Part shown: piece after piece, positions 9,518-18,404 of the stretch
Numbering within the stretch: the first letter of the stretch is position 1
Layout of the letters: each line of letters begins with the position of its first letter
NCBI RefSeq assembly: GCF_014192015.1
Contig: NZ_JACHXJ010000002.1
Coordinates: 310,001-374,000 of the forward strand
DNA: 64,000 nt
Reading direction: 5' to 3'
From: Paenibacillus rhizosphaerae
GTDB lineage: Bacteria; Bacillota; Bacilli; Paenibacillales; Paenibacillaceae
Position numbers and translations under genes: made by a program
The notes under the pieces: model-generated
Seen by the model: only the letters and a program-made list of their open reading frames with translations
Told to the model about the DNA's origin: nothing
The model's database searches: none

Positions 9518-10285
9518 ATGCCTAACGCCCAAATTCCTGTTTTAAAAGAAGACAAGCCTAAAAGAAAAGCCAGCAAACGAATTATTTGGATCCTGCTGCT
9601 GCTATTTATCGTGATCCTATCCGTTCTGTTCTTCCGTTCGACGATGAGCCAGGTCACGGAGGTCCACTTCAAGGGCAATACGTTTACGACCAGGGATGAG
9701 CTGCTGAAGGCCAGCGGTCTGCAGGTTGGCAGCCAGTTTTTCGGCGTATCTCCATCCAAGGTGGAGAGCAGCCTGCTCAAGGTGAAATCGATCCAAAAAG
9801 CGACGGTGGACAAGCAGTTTCCGGGCGTCATTAACGTTACGATCGAGGAGTATCCTACCGTTGCATACGAGCTTGCTGCGGAGGGGGATCTGCAGGCGAT
9901 CCTCGCTAGCGGTGCGACGGTGTCGGTTAACAACACCGGAATCGCGGTGGAGAAGCCGATCCTGACGAAGTGGAATGCCTCCGATCCGAACAAAGCGGCG
10001 CTCTGCAAGGTGCTGGGGCAAATTCCGAATGAACTGACCTCCGACATCTCGGAGATCATCCCGTCGCCGACGGAGTCCTTCCCGGACCGGATCAAGCTGT
10101 ACACCCGCTCGAGGTTTGAGGTCATTACAGCCATCTCGCTATTAAAAGACAAGGTCGAGTATCTTAACCAGGTCATAGAAACGGAAGAACCGGGCGTCAT
10201 CACGATGCTGGAGGCTGATTCTTACGTTCCTTTCCAGCCTTCCGGCGAGGAAAACAGCGACCAAAATGCCACTACTCATGAATAG
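9518..10285 (+). CDS. divIB: Cell division protein DivIB/FtsQ
   Basis: Bitopic divisome protein. 255 residues: a short basic cytoplasmic tail, one transmembrane helix (IIWILLLLFIVILSVLFF, about 22-39), then an extracellular POTRA domain (VTEVHFKGNTFTTRDELL onwards) and an FtsQ/DivIB domain. In B. subtilis it works with DivIC and FtsL at the septum. The C-terminal tail is acidic and polar. Start ATG with a GGAGAG site upstream. It lies downstream of the murA hairpin and upstream of the ftsA promoter region. Confidence 0.93.
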   Translation: MPNAQIPVLKEDKPKRKASKRIIWILLLLFIVILSVLFFRSTMSQVTEVHFKGNTFTTRDELLKASGLQVGSQFFGVSPSKVESSLLKVKSIQKATVDKQFPGVINVTIEEYPTVAYELAAEGDLQAILASGATVSVNNTGIAVEKPILTKWNASDPNKAALCKVLGQIPNELTSDISEIIPSPTESFPDRIKLYTRSRFEVITAISLLKDKVEYLNQVIETEEPGVITMLEADSYVPFQPSGEENSDQNATTHE

Positions 10286-10326
10286 TAAAAAATGCTACAA
10301 TTAAAATTACGGACAAGTATGAAATC

Positions 10327-10403
10327 TCCCTCTTTTTTCTTCTGATTTTGAAGAGATTCGTAACAAAGATTGGCAATTGAAAAATTTGTAGAAAAAAGAG
10401 GGA
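10327..10403. repeat. 14-bp perfect inverted repeat upstream of ftsA
   Basis: TCCCTCTTTTTTCT (10327-10340) and its exact complement AGAAAAAAGAGGGA (10390-10403) are separated by 49 bases. The right arm overlaps the -35 of the putative sigma-H promoter. It may be a looping operator or a transcript stem. No known regulator site was recognised. Confidence 0.6.
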
Positions 10404-10425
10404 AAGAATCATGTATGTTGAATAT
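10398..10425 (+). promoter_or_regulatory. Candidate sigma-H promoter for ftsAZ
   Basis: GAGGGAAAG (10398-10406) resembles the sigma-H -35 (RWAGGAAWW). TGAATAT (10419-10425) matches its -10 (RGAATWW) at a 12-base spacing. In B. subtilis ftsAZ carries a sigma-H promoter that raises FtsZ levels at sporulation. The promoter assignment here is inference from the match and the context. Confidence 0.45.
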
Positions 10426-10480
10426 GTAAAGTTGAGTGTCTTTTTACGCAGTTATTTTATAAAAACAGGAGGTGCCACGG

Positions 10481-11761
10481 TTGAGCAACAATGACATCAT
10501 TGTTAGTTTGGACATCGGTACATCCAAAGTTCGTGCTATTATTGGGGAAGTTAATAATGGAACCTTTAATATTATTGGAGTTGGATCTGCCGACTCGGAA
10601 GGAATTCGCAAGGGTGCAATCGTAGATATTGACCAGACTGTACAATCCATCCGCAGTGCCGTTGACCACGCGGAGCGTATGGTCGGTATTCAAATATCGG
10701 AGGTCTATGTCGGCATTTCGGGGAATACTATCGGACTTCAATCAAGCCACGGTGTTGTGGCGGTATCGAATGAGGATCGGGAAATCGGCGAGGAAGACAT
10801 CGAACGCGTGCTTAAGGCCGCAGAAGTTGTCGCTCTACCGCCGGACCGGGAAATTATTGATGTAGTTGCCAAACAATATGTTGTAGACGGGCTGGAGGGA
10901 ATTCATGACCCGCGCGGCATGATCGGTGTTCGCTTGGAAGTGGAGGCCATCATTATTACCGGCGCTAAGACAGCCATACATAATCTTTTGCGATGTGTGG
11001 AGAAGGCAGGACTCAAGATCAAGGATTTGGTCCTGATGTCTTTGGGAGCGGGCCAACTGGCTTTGTCCAAGGATGAGAAAACGATGGGATCCGTTCTGGT
11101 CGACATCGGAGCGGGCTCAACGACGATTGCTGTGTTTGAAGCGGGAGCGATCGCAGCCACATCCTCTTTGCCGATCGGCGGGGAATTCGTAACTAACGAT
11201 ATCGCTTACGGGTTACGGACGCTGACCGACCAGGCCGAGAAAGTAAAACTGAAATACGGCTGTGCGTTGATGGCCGATGCCGCACCGGACGTAACCTTCA
11301 AGGTGGTCCGTATCGGAAGCAACGTGGAAAAGGAGTTTACCCAGGAGGATTTGGCGGCTATCGTCGAGCCCCGGGTACAGGAAATTTTCCACCTGATCCG
11401 CGAAGAAGTGAAGCGGCTTGGTTACAGCGAGCTGCCTGGAGGTTATATTCTTACAGGCGGAACTGTTTCCATGCCTGGTGTGCTTCAGGTGGCACAGAGC
11501 GAGCTGGCGGCTTCGGTCCGAATCGCCGTGCCTGATTATATCGGGGTCAGAGATCCCGGCTATACGAGCGGTGTGGGAGTACTGCACAACGTGATCCGCA
11601 ACATTCGCGTGCGCAGCACCAACAACACGGCGAGTGCCAATACCAGCAATGTGAAGAAAACAGTGAACCGACCGAAAGCGAATCCTGCTACCAACTCGGA
11701 GTCAGCCCAGAATCCGGGTATTATCGAACGGCTGAAGAAAATGTTCAGCGAATTCATCTAA
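10481..11761 (+). CDS. ftsA: Cell division protein FtsA
   Basis: Actin-like ATPase that tethers FtsZ to the membrane. The TTG at 10481 follows CAGGAGGTG with 6-base spacing; the in-frame GTG at 10472 lies inside that ribosome site. 426 residues. The actin-fold phosphate loop is [15 protein letters not shown] and the second is [13 protein letters not shown] near residue 205. A low-complexity Asn/Thr linker near residue 380 leads to the amphipathic membrane-targeting helix [13 protein letters not shown]. ftsZ follows after 61 bases. Confidence 0.97.
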   Translation: MSNNDIIVSLDIGTSKVRAIIGEVNNGTFNIIGVGSADSEGIRKGAIVDIDQTVQSIRSAVDHAERMVGIQISEVYVGISGNTIGLQSSHGVVAVSNEDREIGEEDIERVLKAAEVVALPPDREIIDVVAKQYVVDGLEGIHDPRGMIGVRLEVEAIIITGAKTAIHNLLRCVEKAGLKIKDLVLMSLGAGQLALSKDEKTMGSVLVDIGAGSTTIAVFEAGAIAATSSLPIGGEFVTNDIAYGLRTLTDQAEKVKLKYGCALMADAAPDVTFKVVRIGSNVEKEFTQEDLAAIVEPRVQEIFHLIREEVKRLGYSELPGGYILTGGTVSMPGVLQVAQSELAASVRIAVPDYIGVRDPGYTSGVGVLHNVIRNIRVRSTNNTASANTSNVKKTVNRPKANPATNSESAQNPGIIERLKKMFSEFI

Positions 11762-11822
11762 GCAGGTTTTCCATATAACGTGGACGGGCCATCCATGCAC
11801 AATGAGGGGGAGATGGGGAAAT

Positions 11823-12947
11823 ATGTTGGAATTTGATTTTGAAATGGAGAGCTTGGCTCAGATTAAAGTGATCGGTGTGGGCGGCGGCGGCAGCAACGCT
11901 GTAAACCGGATGATCGAGAATGGCGTGCAAGGCGTGGAATTCATTACGGTGAACACAGACGCTCAAGCATTGCATATGGCCAAATCGGAACACAAACTGC
12001 AAATCGGGGACAAACTGACCCGCGGATTGGGTGCAGGCGCAAATCCGGAGGTCGGCAAGAAAGCAGCTGAGGAATCCCGCGATTTGATCATGAATACGCT
12101 GAAGGGTGCAGACATGGTCTTCGTTACTGCGGGGATGGGCGGAGGTACCGGAACGGGGGCCGCTCCTGTCATCGCGGAAATCGCCAAGGAATGCGGCGCG
12201 CTGACGGTCGGTGTAGTCACACGGCCGTTTACATTTGAAGGACGTAAGCGTTCCACCCAGGCTGTGCTCGGTATCGAAGCCTTAAAGGAAAAAGTCGATA
12301 CACTTATTGTTATTCCGAATGATCGGCTATTAGAAATCGTTGATAAAAAAACACCGATGATGGAGGCGTTCCGCGAGGCGGACAACGTGCTGCGTCAAGC
12401 GGTACAGGGCATTTCGGACTTGATCAAGGTGCCCGGCCTGATCAACCTTGACTTCGCCGACGTCAAAACGATCATGACCGAACGCGGTTCGGCTTTGATG
12501 GGGATCGGCATAGCGACAGGCGAAAACCGTGCAGCCGAAGCTGCACGTAAAGCGATTATGAGCCCGCTGCTCGAAACTTCGATCGAAGGCGCACTCGGCG
12601 TCATCATGAACATTACGGGAGGCTCGAATTTATCCCTTTATGAAGTCAATGAAGCGGCGGAAATCGTTACCTCGGCATCCGATCCGGAGGTCAATATGAT
12701 CTTCGGCGCAATTATTGAAGAGAGCATGAAGGACGAAATCAAGGTAACGGTCATCGCGACCGGGTTTGAGAACCGTCCTGTGCAGCAGCCTCAGGTGCGC
12801 AAGCAGGGAACACCGGCACCGTCGGAACCTGCGGAATCGCGCAGCAACACGAACAACCTGCGCCCGTTCGGGAATCAGACAAGCAGCGATCAACTGGACA
12901 TCCCAACGTTCCTGCGGAATCGTTCCCGTCAGAACAATAACGACTAA
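11823..12947 (+). CDS. ftsZ: Cell division GTPase FtsZ
   Basis: Tubulin homologue that forms the division ring. 374 residues from the ATG at 11823, giving the usual MLEFDFE beginning; seven upstream in-frame codons (from 11802) are unlikely to be used. Seen: [17 protein letters not shown], the tubulin signature [10 protein letters not shown] near residue 106, a linker rich in Gln, Asn and Ser, and the C-terminal peptide [12 protein letters not shown] that binds FtsA and SepF. A strong terminator follows, ending the dcw transcript. Confidence 0.99.
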   Translation: MLEFDFEMESLAQIKVIGVGGGGSNAVNRMIENGVQGVEFITVNTDAQALHMAKSEHKLQIGDKLTRGLGAGANPEVGKKAAEESRDLIMNTLKGADMVFVTAGMGGGTGTGAAPVIAEIAKECGALTVGVVTRPFTFEGRKRSTQAVLGIEALKEKVDTLIVIPNDRLLEIVDKKTPMMEAFREADNVLRQAVQGISDLIKVPGLINLDFADVKTIMTERGSALMGIGIATGENRAAEAARKAIMSPLLETSIEGALGVIMNITGGSNLSLYEVNEAAEIVTSASDPEVNMIFGAIIEESMKDEIKVTVIATGFENRPVQQPQVRKQGTPAPSEPAESRSNTNNLRPFGNQTSSDQLDIPTFLRNRSRQNNND

Positions 12948-12967
12948 GGATGGCATTCCATCCGTCA

Positions 12968-13004
12968 AACACCCGTATTTCTTCGGAAATACGGGTGTTT
13001 TTTT
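12968..13004 (+). terminator. Rho-independent terminator after ftsZ
   Basis: A perfect 14-base stem (12968-12981 with 12986-12999) with a TTCG tetraloop, followed by seven T residues. Very strong by inspection. Confidence 0.95.
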
Positions 13005-13198
13005 CGTGAATAAGGGCACGGGATTGCAACTGAACAGCCTAAACAGCATGACATCATTGACGGAAAACTTCTGAATGATCGCCTCTGTCATCTCTGTCAT
13101 CCGTGCGAATACCTGAAGACGTTTCTCTCTGTAGAATTCATTATTTGTCATTATAGCCGGATTTCAATGCTTATAAGAATTCGATGATAGAATGCGAG

Positions 13199-13335
13199 TG
13201 TCGAATCCCAAGCCAACTGCGGCTTTCGCTTCTATTCCCCCGAAACTTCCTCTATAAAAGAACGGAACTCGACAAAAAAAGTTCAGGAATCCCTTCCAAT
13301 TTTAGACAGACTTTGAACCGTATTGTTTTTATACT
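13199..13335 (+). promoter_or_regulatory. spoIIG control region: Spo0A boxes and wide-spaced promoter
   Basis: The 442-base gap 13005-13446 holds no credible gene. It contains a perfect Spo0A box TGTCGAA (13199-13205) and a reverse box (TTTGTCGAG on the minus strand, 13268-13276). A TAGACA -35 (13303-13308) lies 21 bases from TATACT (13330-13335). B. subtilis spoIIG has the same plan: Spo0A boxes upstream of a sigma-A promoter with an over-long spacer. The assignment is inference from motifs and gene order. Confidence 0.55.
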
Positions 13336-13446
13336 AATCACATCTCCCAAAAATGCTTAAGAGAATATCGGCGGTACCGTGTATGCGTTATGGATCCAAC
13401 GTTCCATAAACATGTCAAGGCGTCAGGCAGGTGATAAGCACTGGTT

Positions 13447-14406
13447 GTGTATATTGATTTGATATTCATCACGAATCTGCTGATCGACGGTGCACTGCTC
13501 TGGCTTACGGCCTGGATGCGGAAGCTGAAACCCCCGTGGTGGAGATTGATTGTGGCGGCTGTGGTTGGTGCCCTGTATGTCGTCATGATGTTTGTGCCGC
13601 AGCTCTCGTTTATGTATACCTTTATGGTCAAGCTGGGTTTATCCCTGCTGATGTTATGGATAACCTTCGGTTTTGGAAGTCTTCAAAACTATATCCGGAA
13701 TATGGGGGCCTTTTATATTATCAATTTTGCGGTGGCCGGGGGGATTATCGGGATACATTATTTGCTGCAAAATTCGGGAGACATTTTTAACGGAATCTGG
13801 TTCACGGCTTCCGGCGGCATGTCGTTTGAGCTGAAGATCGGGTTCTGGTTTACCTTCATCGGGGTGTTTGGCATGCTGCTATGGTTCAAAATGGTTCACT
13901 CGACCCGGAAGCAGCTGGAAAGCCGATCCGTATTTATGGGCGAGGTCACCGTCGAGATCGGCGGTCACCGCGTGACCTGCAGGGGGCTGCTGGACACGGG
14001 CAATCAGCTGAGCGATCCGCTCACGAGAACGCCGGTGATGGTCATGGAAGCTTCTCTGTGGGAGGACCGCCTGCCTTCGGGATGGTGTGAAAGGCTGGCC
14101 GATGGAGAGCCGGACAAACTGGTGATGGAGCTGGAACATATGGATTTTGCGTGGCAGGACCGGCTTCGTCTCGTTCCCTACCGGGGGGTGAACCGCACCG
14201 CGTCCTTCATGCTGGCCATCAAGCCGGACGCGGTGGAAATTCGGATCGGCGACGGCGTCCATCATGCCAGCAAGGTGCTGATCGGGCTGGACGGCGGACA
14301 GCTGTCGGGCGACCGTTCGTATCGGGCCATTATCCACCCGAAGCTGGTTGAGGATGATGCCCAGAGTCCTGCAGCAGAGCCGTTGGAAACGGCGGGTAAC
14401 CTTTAA
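13447..14406 (+). CDS. spoIIGA: Sporulation sigma-E factor-processing peptidase
   Basis: Membrane aspartic protease that matures pro-sigma-E after engulfment signalling from the forespore. 319 residues. The first ~150 residues hold five hydrophobic segments. The C-terminal half is the protease domain with GLLDTGNQLSDPLTRTPV, where the Asp of DTGN is catalytic, and IGLDGGQLSGDRSYRAIIHP near the end. GTG start; AGGTGATAA lies upstream at slightly long spacing. Directly upstream of sigE, its substrate. Confidence 0.93.
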   Translation: MYIDLIFITNLLIDGALLWLTAWMRKLKPPWWRLIVAAVVGALYVVMMFVPQLSFMYTFMVKLGLSLLMLWITFGFGSLQNYIRNMGAFYIINFAVAGGIIGIHYLLQNSGDIFNGIWFTASGGMSFELKIGFWFTFIGVFGMLLWFKMVHSTRKQLESRSVFMGEVTVEIGGHRVTCRGLLDTGNQLSDPLTRTPVMVMEASLWEDRLPSGWCERLADGEPDKLVMELEHMDFAWQDRLRLVPYRGVNRTASFMLAIKPDAVEIRIGDGVHHASKVLIGLDGGQLSGDRSYRAIIHPKLVEDDAQSPAAEPLETAGNL

Positions 14407-14424
14407 TCGCAGGGAAGGTCCGAA

Positions 14425-14547
14425 GCTTACGAAGATTGTTTTTCTGCGGAAAACGTAAAGGTTATGCTTACGAAGACAGTTTTCCTACGGAAAACTTATA
14501 GCTTATGCTTACGAAGATCGTTTTCCTTCAGAAAACGTATAGGAGGA
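14425..14547. repeat. Three tandem 41-bp hairpin repeats in the sigE leader
   Basis: Units at 14425, 14466 and 14507 are each exactly 41 bases and begin GCTTACGAAG. Each contains an inverted repeat of the form GTTTTCC-tac-GGAAAAC. Loop and flanking bases differ, but the arms still pair in all three. The tail of unit 3 is the sigE ribosome site (TAGGAGGA), and the tails of units 1 and 2 are followed by ATG. Role unknown. Confidence 0.85.
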
Positions 14548-14553
14548 TCAATT

Positions 14554-15276
14554 ATGCGTGTGAAATGGAGATTGGTGGCGCAGCTGCAGTACTACAGATT
14601 CCTGTTTCTCTTGGGACTCAAAAGCGAAGAAATCTATTACATAGGCGGCAGCGAGGCTCTCCCTCCTCCCCTGACACGCGAAGAGGAAGAATATTTGCTT
14701 CAGCGGCTGTCCACCGGGGATGCGGCCATCCGGGCAATGCTGATCGAACGCAACCTGCGCCTCGTCGTGTACATCGCCCGCAAGTTCGAGAACACGGGCA
14801 TTAACATCGAGGACCTGGTGTCCATCGGAGCGATCGGTCTGATTAAGGCGGTCAACACATTTGACCCGGAGAAAAAAATCAAGCTGGCCACGTATGCTTC
14901 CCGCTGCATCGAAAACGAAATTTTGATGTATCTGCGGCGGAACAGCAAAATCCGGAGCGAGGTATCCTTCGATGAGCCGCTCAATATCGACTGGGACGGA
15001 AACGAGCTGCTGCTTTCCGATGTGCTCGGAACCGAAAATGATACGATTTACCGGAACATTGAGGAGCAGGTTGACCGTAAGCTTTTGCACAAGGCGCTCG
15101 ACAAGCTGACCGACCGGGAGCGAACGATTATGGAACTGCGTTTCGGACTCCAGGACGGAGAGGAGAAGACGCAAAAGGACGTGGCGGATATGCTCGGCAT
15201 ATCCCAATCCTACATTTCCCGGCTTGAAAAACGCATCATCAAGCGGCTGCGCAAGGAGTTCAACAAAATGGTTTAG
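14554..15276 (+). CDS. sigE: RNA polymerase sigma-E factor (pro-sigma-E), mother cell
   Basis: Early mother-cell sigma factor, made as an inactive membrane-bound precursor. 240 residues from the ATG at 14554, which follows AGGAGG. The pro-region ends around [15 protein letters not shown], as in B. subtilis. Region 2 contains [18 protein letters not shown] and [14 protein letters not shown], and region 4 ends in a helix-turn-helix ([19 protein letters not shown]). The frame stays open 90 bases upstream to an ATG at 14464 inside the repeats; the ribosome site favours 14554. Confidence 0.97.
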   Translation: MRVKWRLVAQLQYYRFLFLLGLKSEEIYYIGGSEALPPPLTREEEEYLLQRLSTGDAAIRAMLIERNLRLVVYIARKFENTGINIEDLVSIGAIGLIKAVNTFDPEKKIKLATYASRCIENEILMYLRRNSKIRSEVSFDEPLNIDWDGNELLLSDVLGTENDTIYRNIEEQVDRKLLHKALDKLTDRERTIMELRFGLQDGEEKTQKDVADMLGISQSYISRLEKRIIKRLRKEFNKMV

Positions 15277-15291
15277 GCAAAATTTTTATCA

Positions 15292-15320
15292 GGAATAAAA
15301 TGACCCTCCAGGGAGATAAT
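15292..15320 (+). promoter_or_regulatory. Candidate sigma-F/sigma-G promoter of sigG
   Basis: GGAATA (15292-15297) and GGAGATAAT (15312-15320) resemble the forespore consensus, and the latter fits GGNRANAMT fully. In B. subtilis sigG is transcribed from such a promoter in the forespore. The spacer is 14 bases, near the expected length. Inference only. Confidence 0.45.
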
Positions 15321-15353
15321 GTACATTAGTTTCTCCTTGGGAGGTATATCATC

Positions 15354-16136
15354 ATGACCCGAAACAAAGTCGAGATCTGCGGTGTGGATACTTCGAAGCT
15401 GCCCGTCCTGACCAATGTGGAAATGCGGGAGCTGTTCCATGACTTACAGCAAAACAACGAACGTACAGCCAGAGAAAAGCTGGTGAACGGCAACCTGAGA
15501 CTGGTCCTCAGCGTCATCCAGCGATTCAACAATCGGGGGGAGTTTGTCGACGATTTGTTTCAGGTGGGCTGTATCGGACTAATGAAAGCCATTGATAATT
15601 TTGATTTGTCTCAGAATGTGAAGTTCTCAACCTATGCGGTGCCGATGATTATCGGGGAAATTCGCAGGTATCTGCGGGACAACAACCCGATCCGGGTATC
15701 CCGGTCGCTGCGGGATATTGCGTACAAAGCGCTGCAGGTTCGTGATTCCTTAACGAATCAAAACTCAAGGGAACCGACGATTTTCGAAATTTCGGAAGTG
15801 CTGAACGTCCCCAAAGAGGACGTTGTCTTCGCACTGGATGCCATTCAGGACCCGGTGTCGCTGTTCGAACCGATCTACCATGACGGCGGCGACCCGATCT
15901 ACGTGATGGACCAGATCAGCGACGACAAAAACAAGGATGTCTCCTGGATTGAGGAGATTGCGCTGCGCGAGGCGATGCAGAGACTGGGACAGCGGGAAAA
16001 AATGATTTTGTCCATGCGCTTCTTCGAGGGCAAAACGCAAATGGAGGTCGCCGACGAAATCGGCATTTCCCAAGCCCAAGTATCGCGTCTTGAAAAATCG
16101 GCCATCCAGCAAATGCAAAAGCACGTGAAATCGTGA
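15354..16136 (+). CDS. sigG: RNA polymerase sigma-G factor, forespore
   Basis: Late forespore sigma factor. 260 residues, the same length as B. subtilis SigG, with its typical N-terminus MTRNKVEICGVDTSKLPVL. Region 2 is seen as VNGNLRLVLSVIQRFNNRGE and DDLFQVGCIGLMKAIDNF. Region 4 ends with VADEIGISQAQVSRLEKSAI. ATG with a TTGGGAGGT site. Lies 77 bases after sigE, so read-through from spoIIG is also possible. Confidence 0.98.
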   Translation: MTRNKVEICGVDTSKLPVLTNVEMRELFHDLQQNNERTAREKLVNGNLRLVLSVIQRFNNRGEFVDDLFQVGCIGLMKAIDNFDLSQNVKFSTYAVPMIIGEIRRYLRDNNPIRVSRSLRDIAYKALQVRDSLTNQNSREPTIFEISEVLNVPKEDVVFALDAIQDPVSLFEPIYHDGGDPIYVMDQISDDKNKDVSWIEEIALREAMQRLGQREKMILSMRFFEGKTQMEVADEIGISQAQVSRLEKSAIQQMQKHVKS

Positions 16137-16154
16137 ATAGATGAAGTGAAGCAA

Positions 16155-16185
16155 GGCGGTCCGGCGTTACGGGCCGTCTTTTTTT
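16155..16185 (+). terminator. Terminator after sigG
   Basis: An 8-base stem (GGCGGTCC, 16155-16162, with 16171-16178, two G-U pairs) and an 8-base loop, followed by seven T residues. The following stretch 16186-16411 shows no convincing gene. Confidence 0.75.
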
Positions 16186-16411
16186 ATGGATGATAAGATG
16201 GCCGGCTGCTCGGCTTCCGGATGAATACCATGGGTCGTCATCACAAAGTTTCGGAGAAACTGTTCCGCATGGTCCTTCCAGACCAACGTGGAAAGTCTGC
16301 GCTTTGCGGAGGATTTCGCTTCAAAACATGGGCATTTTGCCCGGCGCCGGCATATATTAATCATATATATTGAACGAGTCTGATGAATAGACTGCTAAAG
16401 GAGAGGAACAT

Positions 16412-16762
16412 GTGAATCCAGAACGTTGGGCGGTGGACAGAAACATGAAAATATCCGATTTTCAAACGAAGGATGTCATCAACATCGTGGACGGCAAAAG
16501 GCTGGGGCAGATCAGCGATCTGGAGCTCGACCTTCGCCAGGGCCGGATCGAAGCGATCGTCGTTCCAAGCTACAGCAAATTCAGGGGGCTGTTCGGAGGC
16601 GGCAGCGACCTGATCATTCCTTGGAGCAGCATCGTCAAAATCGGATCGGATGTCGTCCTCGTCAAAATGGAGGAACTGCGGACGCTCCAGGACGAGAAGG
16701 ACTCTGCCTCTTACAGAGAGAGAACGGAGCAGACCGACCGCCGCGGCTACCGGGATGTGTAA
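16412..16762 (+). CDS. ylmC: PRC-barrel protein, YlmC/YmxH family
   Basis: Small PRC-barrel protein of the YlmC/YmxH sporulation-associated family; its molecular role is unknown. Up to 116 residues. The beta-barrel core runs from MKISDFQTKDVINIVDGKRLG to IPWSSIVKIGSDVVLVKM, followed by a charged tail. The GTG at 16412 lies 5 bases after AAGGAGAGG. The ATG at 16445 would give a protein closer to the usual start, so the start is uncertain. First gene after the sigG terminator. Confidence 0.85.
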   Translation: MNPERWAVDRNMKISDFQTKDVINIVDGKRLGQISDLELDLRQGRIEAIVVPSYSKFRGLFGGGSDLIIPWSSIVKIGSDVVLVKMEELRTLQDEKDSASYRERTEQTDRRGYRDV

Positions 16763-16848
16763 AAGAAAGGGCTGCCTTGTCAAAGCAACCATTTTGGTTT
16801 TATGCAAGCCGTGTCCATGTGGTACACTGGAAGTTGAGGTGATTGAAA

Positions 16849-17715
16849 TTGGAACCGTTCAAGTTAAAAGAGGGCGATTCGCGCCCTTCGTTGTTTATGC
16901 TGGAGCCGTGGGTCCGTGAATGGAGCGGCATCAGCGCCGGATTTACCGGACGGCATGGCGGCGCGGGAAGCGCGCCTTACGATACGCTTAACACCGCTTT
17001 TCATGTGGGTGACCGGCCGGAGACGGTGGTAGCCAACCGCTTGAAGGTCGCGGAAGAGCTGGGCTTTACGCTGGATGACTGGACGTGCGGGGAACAAGTT
17101 CACCGGGCGGACATCGCGGTGGTGACGGATGAAAGCCGCGGACGCGGCAGCCGGAATAGAGAATCGGGATTTCAGGATACGGACGGGCTTCTGACGAACG
17201 TGCCCGGGGTGCTGCTGACGTCGTTTTATGCGGACTGCGTGCCGCTATATTTTTACGATCCCGTTCATCAGGCGGTCGGACTGGCCCATGCCGGCTGGAA
17301 AGGGACCGTGGCCCGGATCGCCGCGGCTATGGTGGAGAAGATGGGGCAGGCCTATGGCAGCCGACCTGAGGAGATATACGCCGCAGTCGGACCGTCCATC
17401 GGCTCCTGCTGTTACGAGGTAGATGACAAGGTGATGAGTCATGTGCACGATTTGGCCAGTCATTTCCTGGGTAATGAACTGTACTCCCCTGCCAATTTTT
17501 ACATCTCTAAACCCGACGGCAAAAGCATGCTGAACTTGAAAGAATTAAATCGACAGATTATGATGAAAGCAGGAATATTGCCGACTCATATCGAATGTAC
17601 ATCATGGTGTACGAGCTGTCGCAACGATTTGTTCTTTTCCTACAGAAAAGACGGCGGAACGACAGGGCGTATGGCGAGTTGGATCGGGCTTAAAGAAGGG
17701 GTGAATCTTCCTTGA
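16849..17715 (+). CDS. pgeF: Peptidoglycan editing factor PgeF (YlmD, multicopper-polyphenol-oxidase fold)
   Basis: DUF152 family (YfiH in E. coli, YlmD in B. subtilis). Family members act on nucleosides and on misincorporated UDP-MurNAc-L-Ser peptides. 288 residues from the TTG at 16849, six bases after GAGGTGA; a TTG two codons earlier abuts that site. Metal-site motifs: GEQVHRADI near residue 80, FYADCVPLYFYDP near 125, and GLAHAGWKGTVARI near 143. Overlaps ylmE by 4 bases. Confidence 0.9.
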   Translation: MEPFKLKEGDSRPSLFMLEPWVREWSGISAGFTGRHGGAGSAPYDTLNTAFHVGDRPETVVANRLKVAEELGFTLDDWTCGEQVHRADIAVVTDESRGRGSRNRESGFQDTDGLLTNVPGVLLTSFYADCVPLYFYDPVHQAVGLAHAGWKGTVARIAAAMVEKMGQAYGSRPEEIYAAVGPSIGSCCYEVDDKVMSHVHDLASHFLGNELYSPANFYISKPDGKSMLNLKELNRQIMMKAGILPTHIECTSWCTSCRNDLFFSYRKDGGTTGRMASWIGLKEGVNLP

Positions 17716-18404
17716 CATTGGAAGAACGGATTAGAGAAGTCAACATGCGCATCGGGGAAGCCTGCCTTCGCAGCGGTAGATCCAGAGAAGACGTCAATGT
17801 GATTGCTGTAACCAAGTACGTGTCCACAGCCATGACGGAAAGAGTGCTGGACAGCGGTTTGACGCATATCGGCGAAAATCGCTGGCAGAACGCCGAGGAG
17901 AAATGGAATGCGCTTGGTTCCCGCGGGACCTGGCATTTTATTGGACATCTGCAGACCAACAAAGTCAAAGACGTGGCAGGCAAATTCGAATATATACATT
18001 CGCTGGACCGGCTTTCATTAGCCAAAGAACTGGAGAAGGTGGCCTCGGCCCGGAATCTGGAAATTAAAACCTTTGTTCAGGTTAACATTTCTGGAGAAGA
18101 TACCAAGTACGGTTTGGAGCCGGAGCAGGCCGTTCCTTTTTTGAAGGAACTTCATCAATTTCCTCATATCAAGGTCGCCGGCTTGATGACCATGGCCCCC
18201 TTCGAAGGGGAGGCGGAGGATACCCGGCCCGTTTTTCGCGGGCTGCGGGAGCTAAGAGACGACATAAACCGGCAGGCAATTACGCGAGAGCCATTAATCG
18301 ATCTTTCCATGGGAATGTCCAACGATTTTGAAGTGGCCATTGAGGAGGGAGCCACCTGGATCCGTTTGGGCTCGATTCTAGTAGGTAAACAGGAAGGGGA
18401 ATGA
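17712..18404 (+). CDS. ylmE: PLP-homeostasis protein YlmE (YggS/PLPBP family)
   Basis: Pyridoxal-phosphate-binding barrel protein that takes part in PLP and amino-acid homeostasis. 230 residues. The PLP lysine is in VNVIAVTKYVS near residue 35; HFIGHLQTNKVKDV near 76 and DLSMGMSNDFEVAIEEGATWIRLGS near 205 are family hallmarks. TTG start overlapping the pgeF stop, with GAAGGGGTG upstream. Overlaps sepF through ATGA, so pgeF-ylmE-sepF are translationally coupled. Confidence 0.95.
   Translation: MTLEERIREVNMRIGEACLRSGRSREDVNVIAVTKYVSTAMTERVLDSGLTHIGENRWQNAEEKWNALGSRGTWHFIGHLQTNKVKDVAGKFEYIHSLDRLSLAKELEKVASARNLEIKTFVQVNISGEDTKYGLEPEQAVPFLKELHQFPHIKVAGLMTMAPFEGEAEDTRPVFRGLRELRDDINRQAITREPLIDLSMGMSNDFEVAIEEGATWIRLGSILVGKQEGE

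Noticed and set aside
16167..16364. 65-codon minus-strand frame between sigG and ylmC
   Set aside because: No convincing ribosome site or family, and it begins across the sigG terminator.
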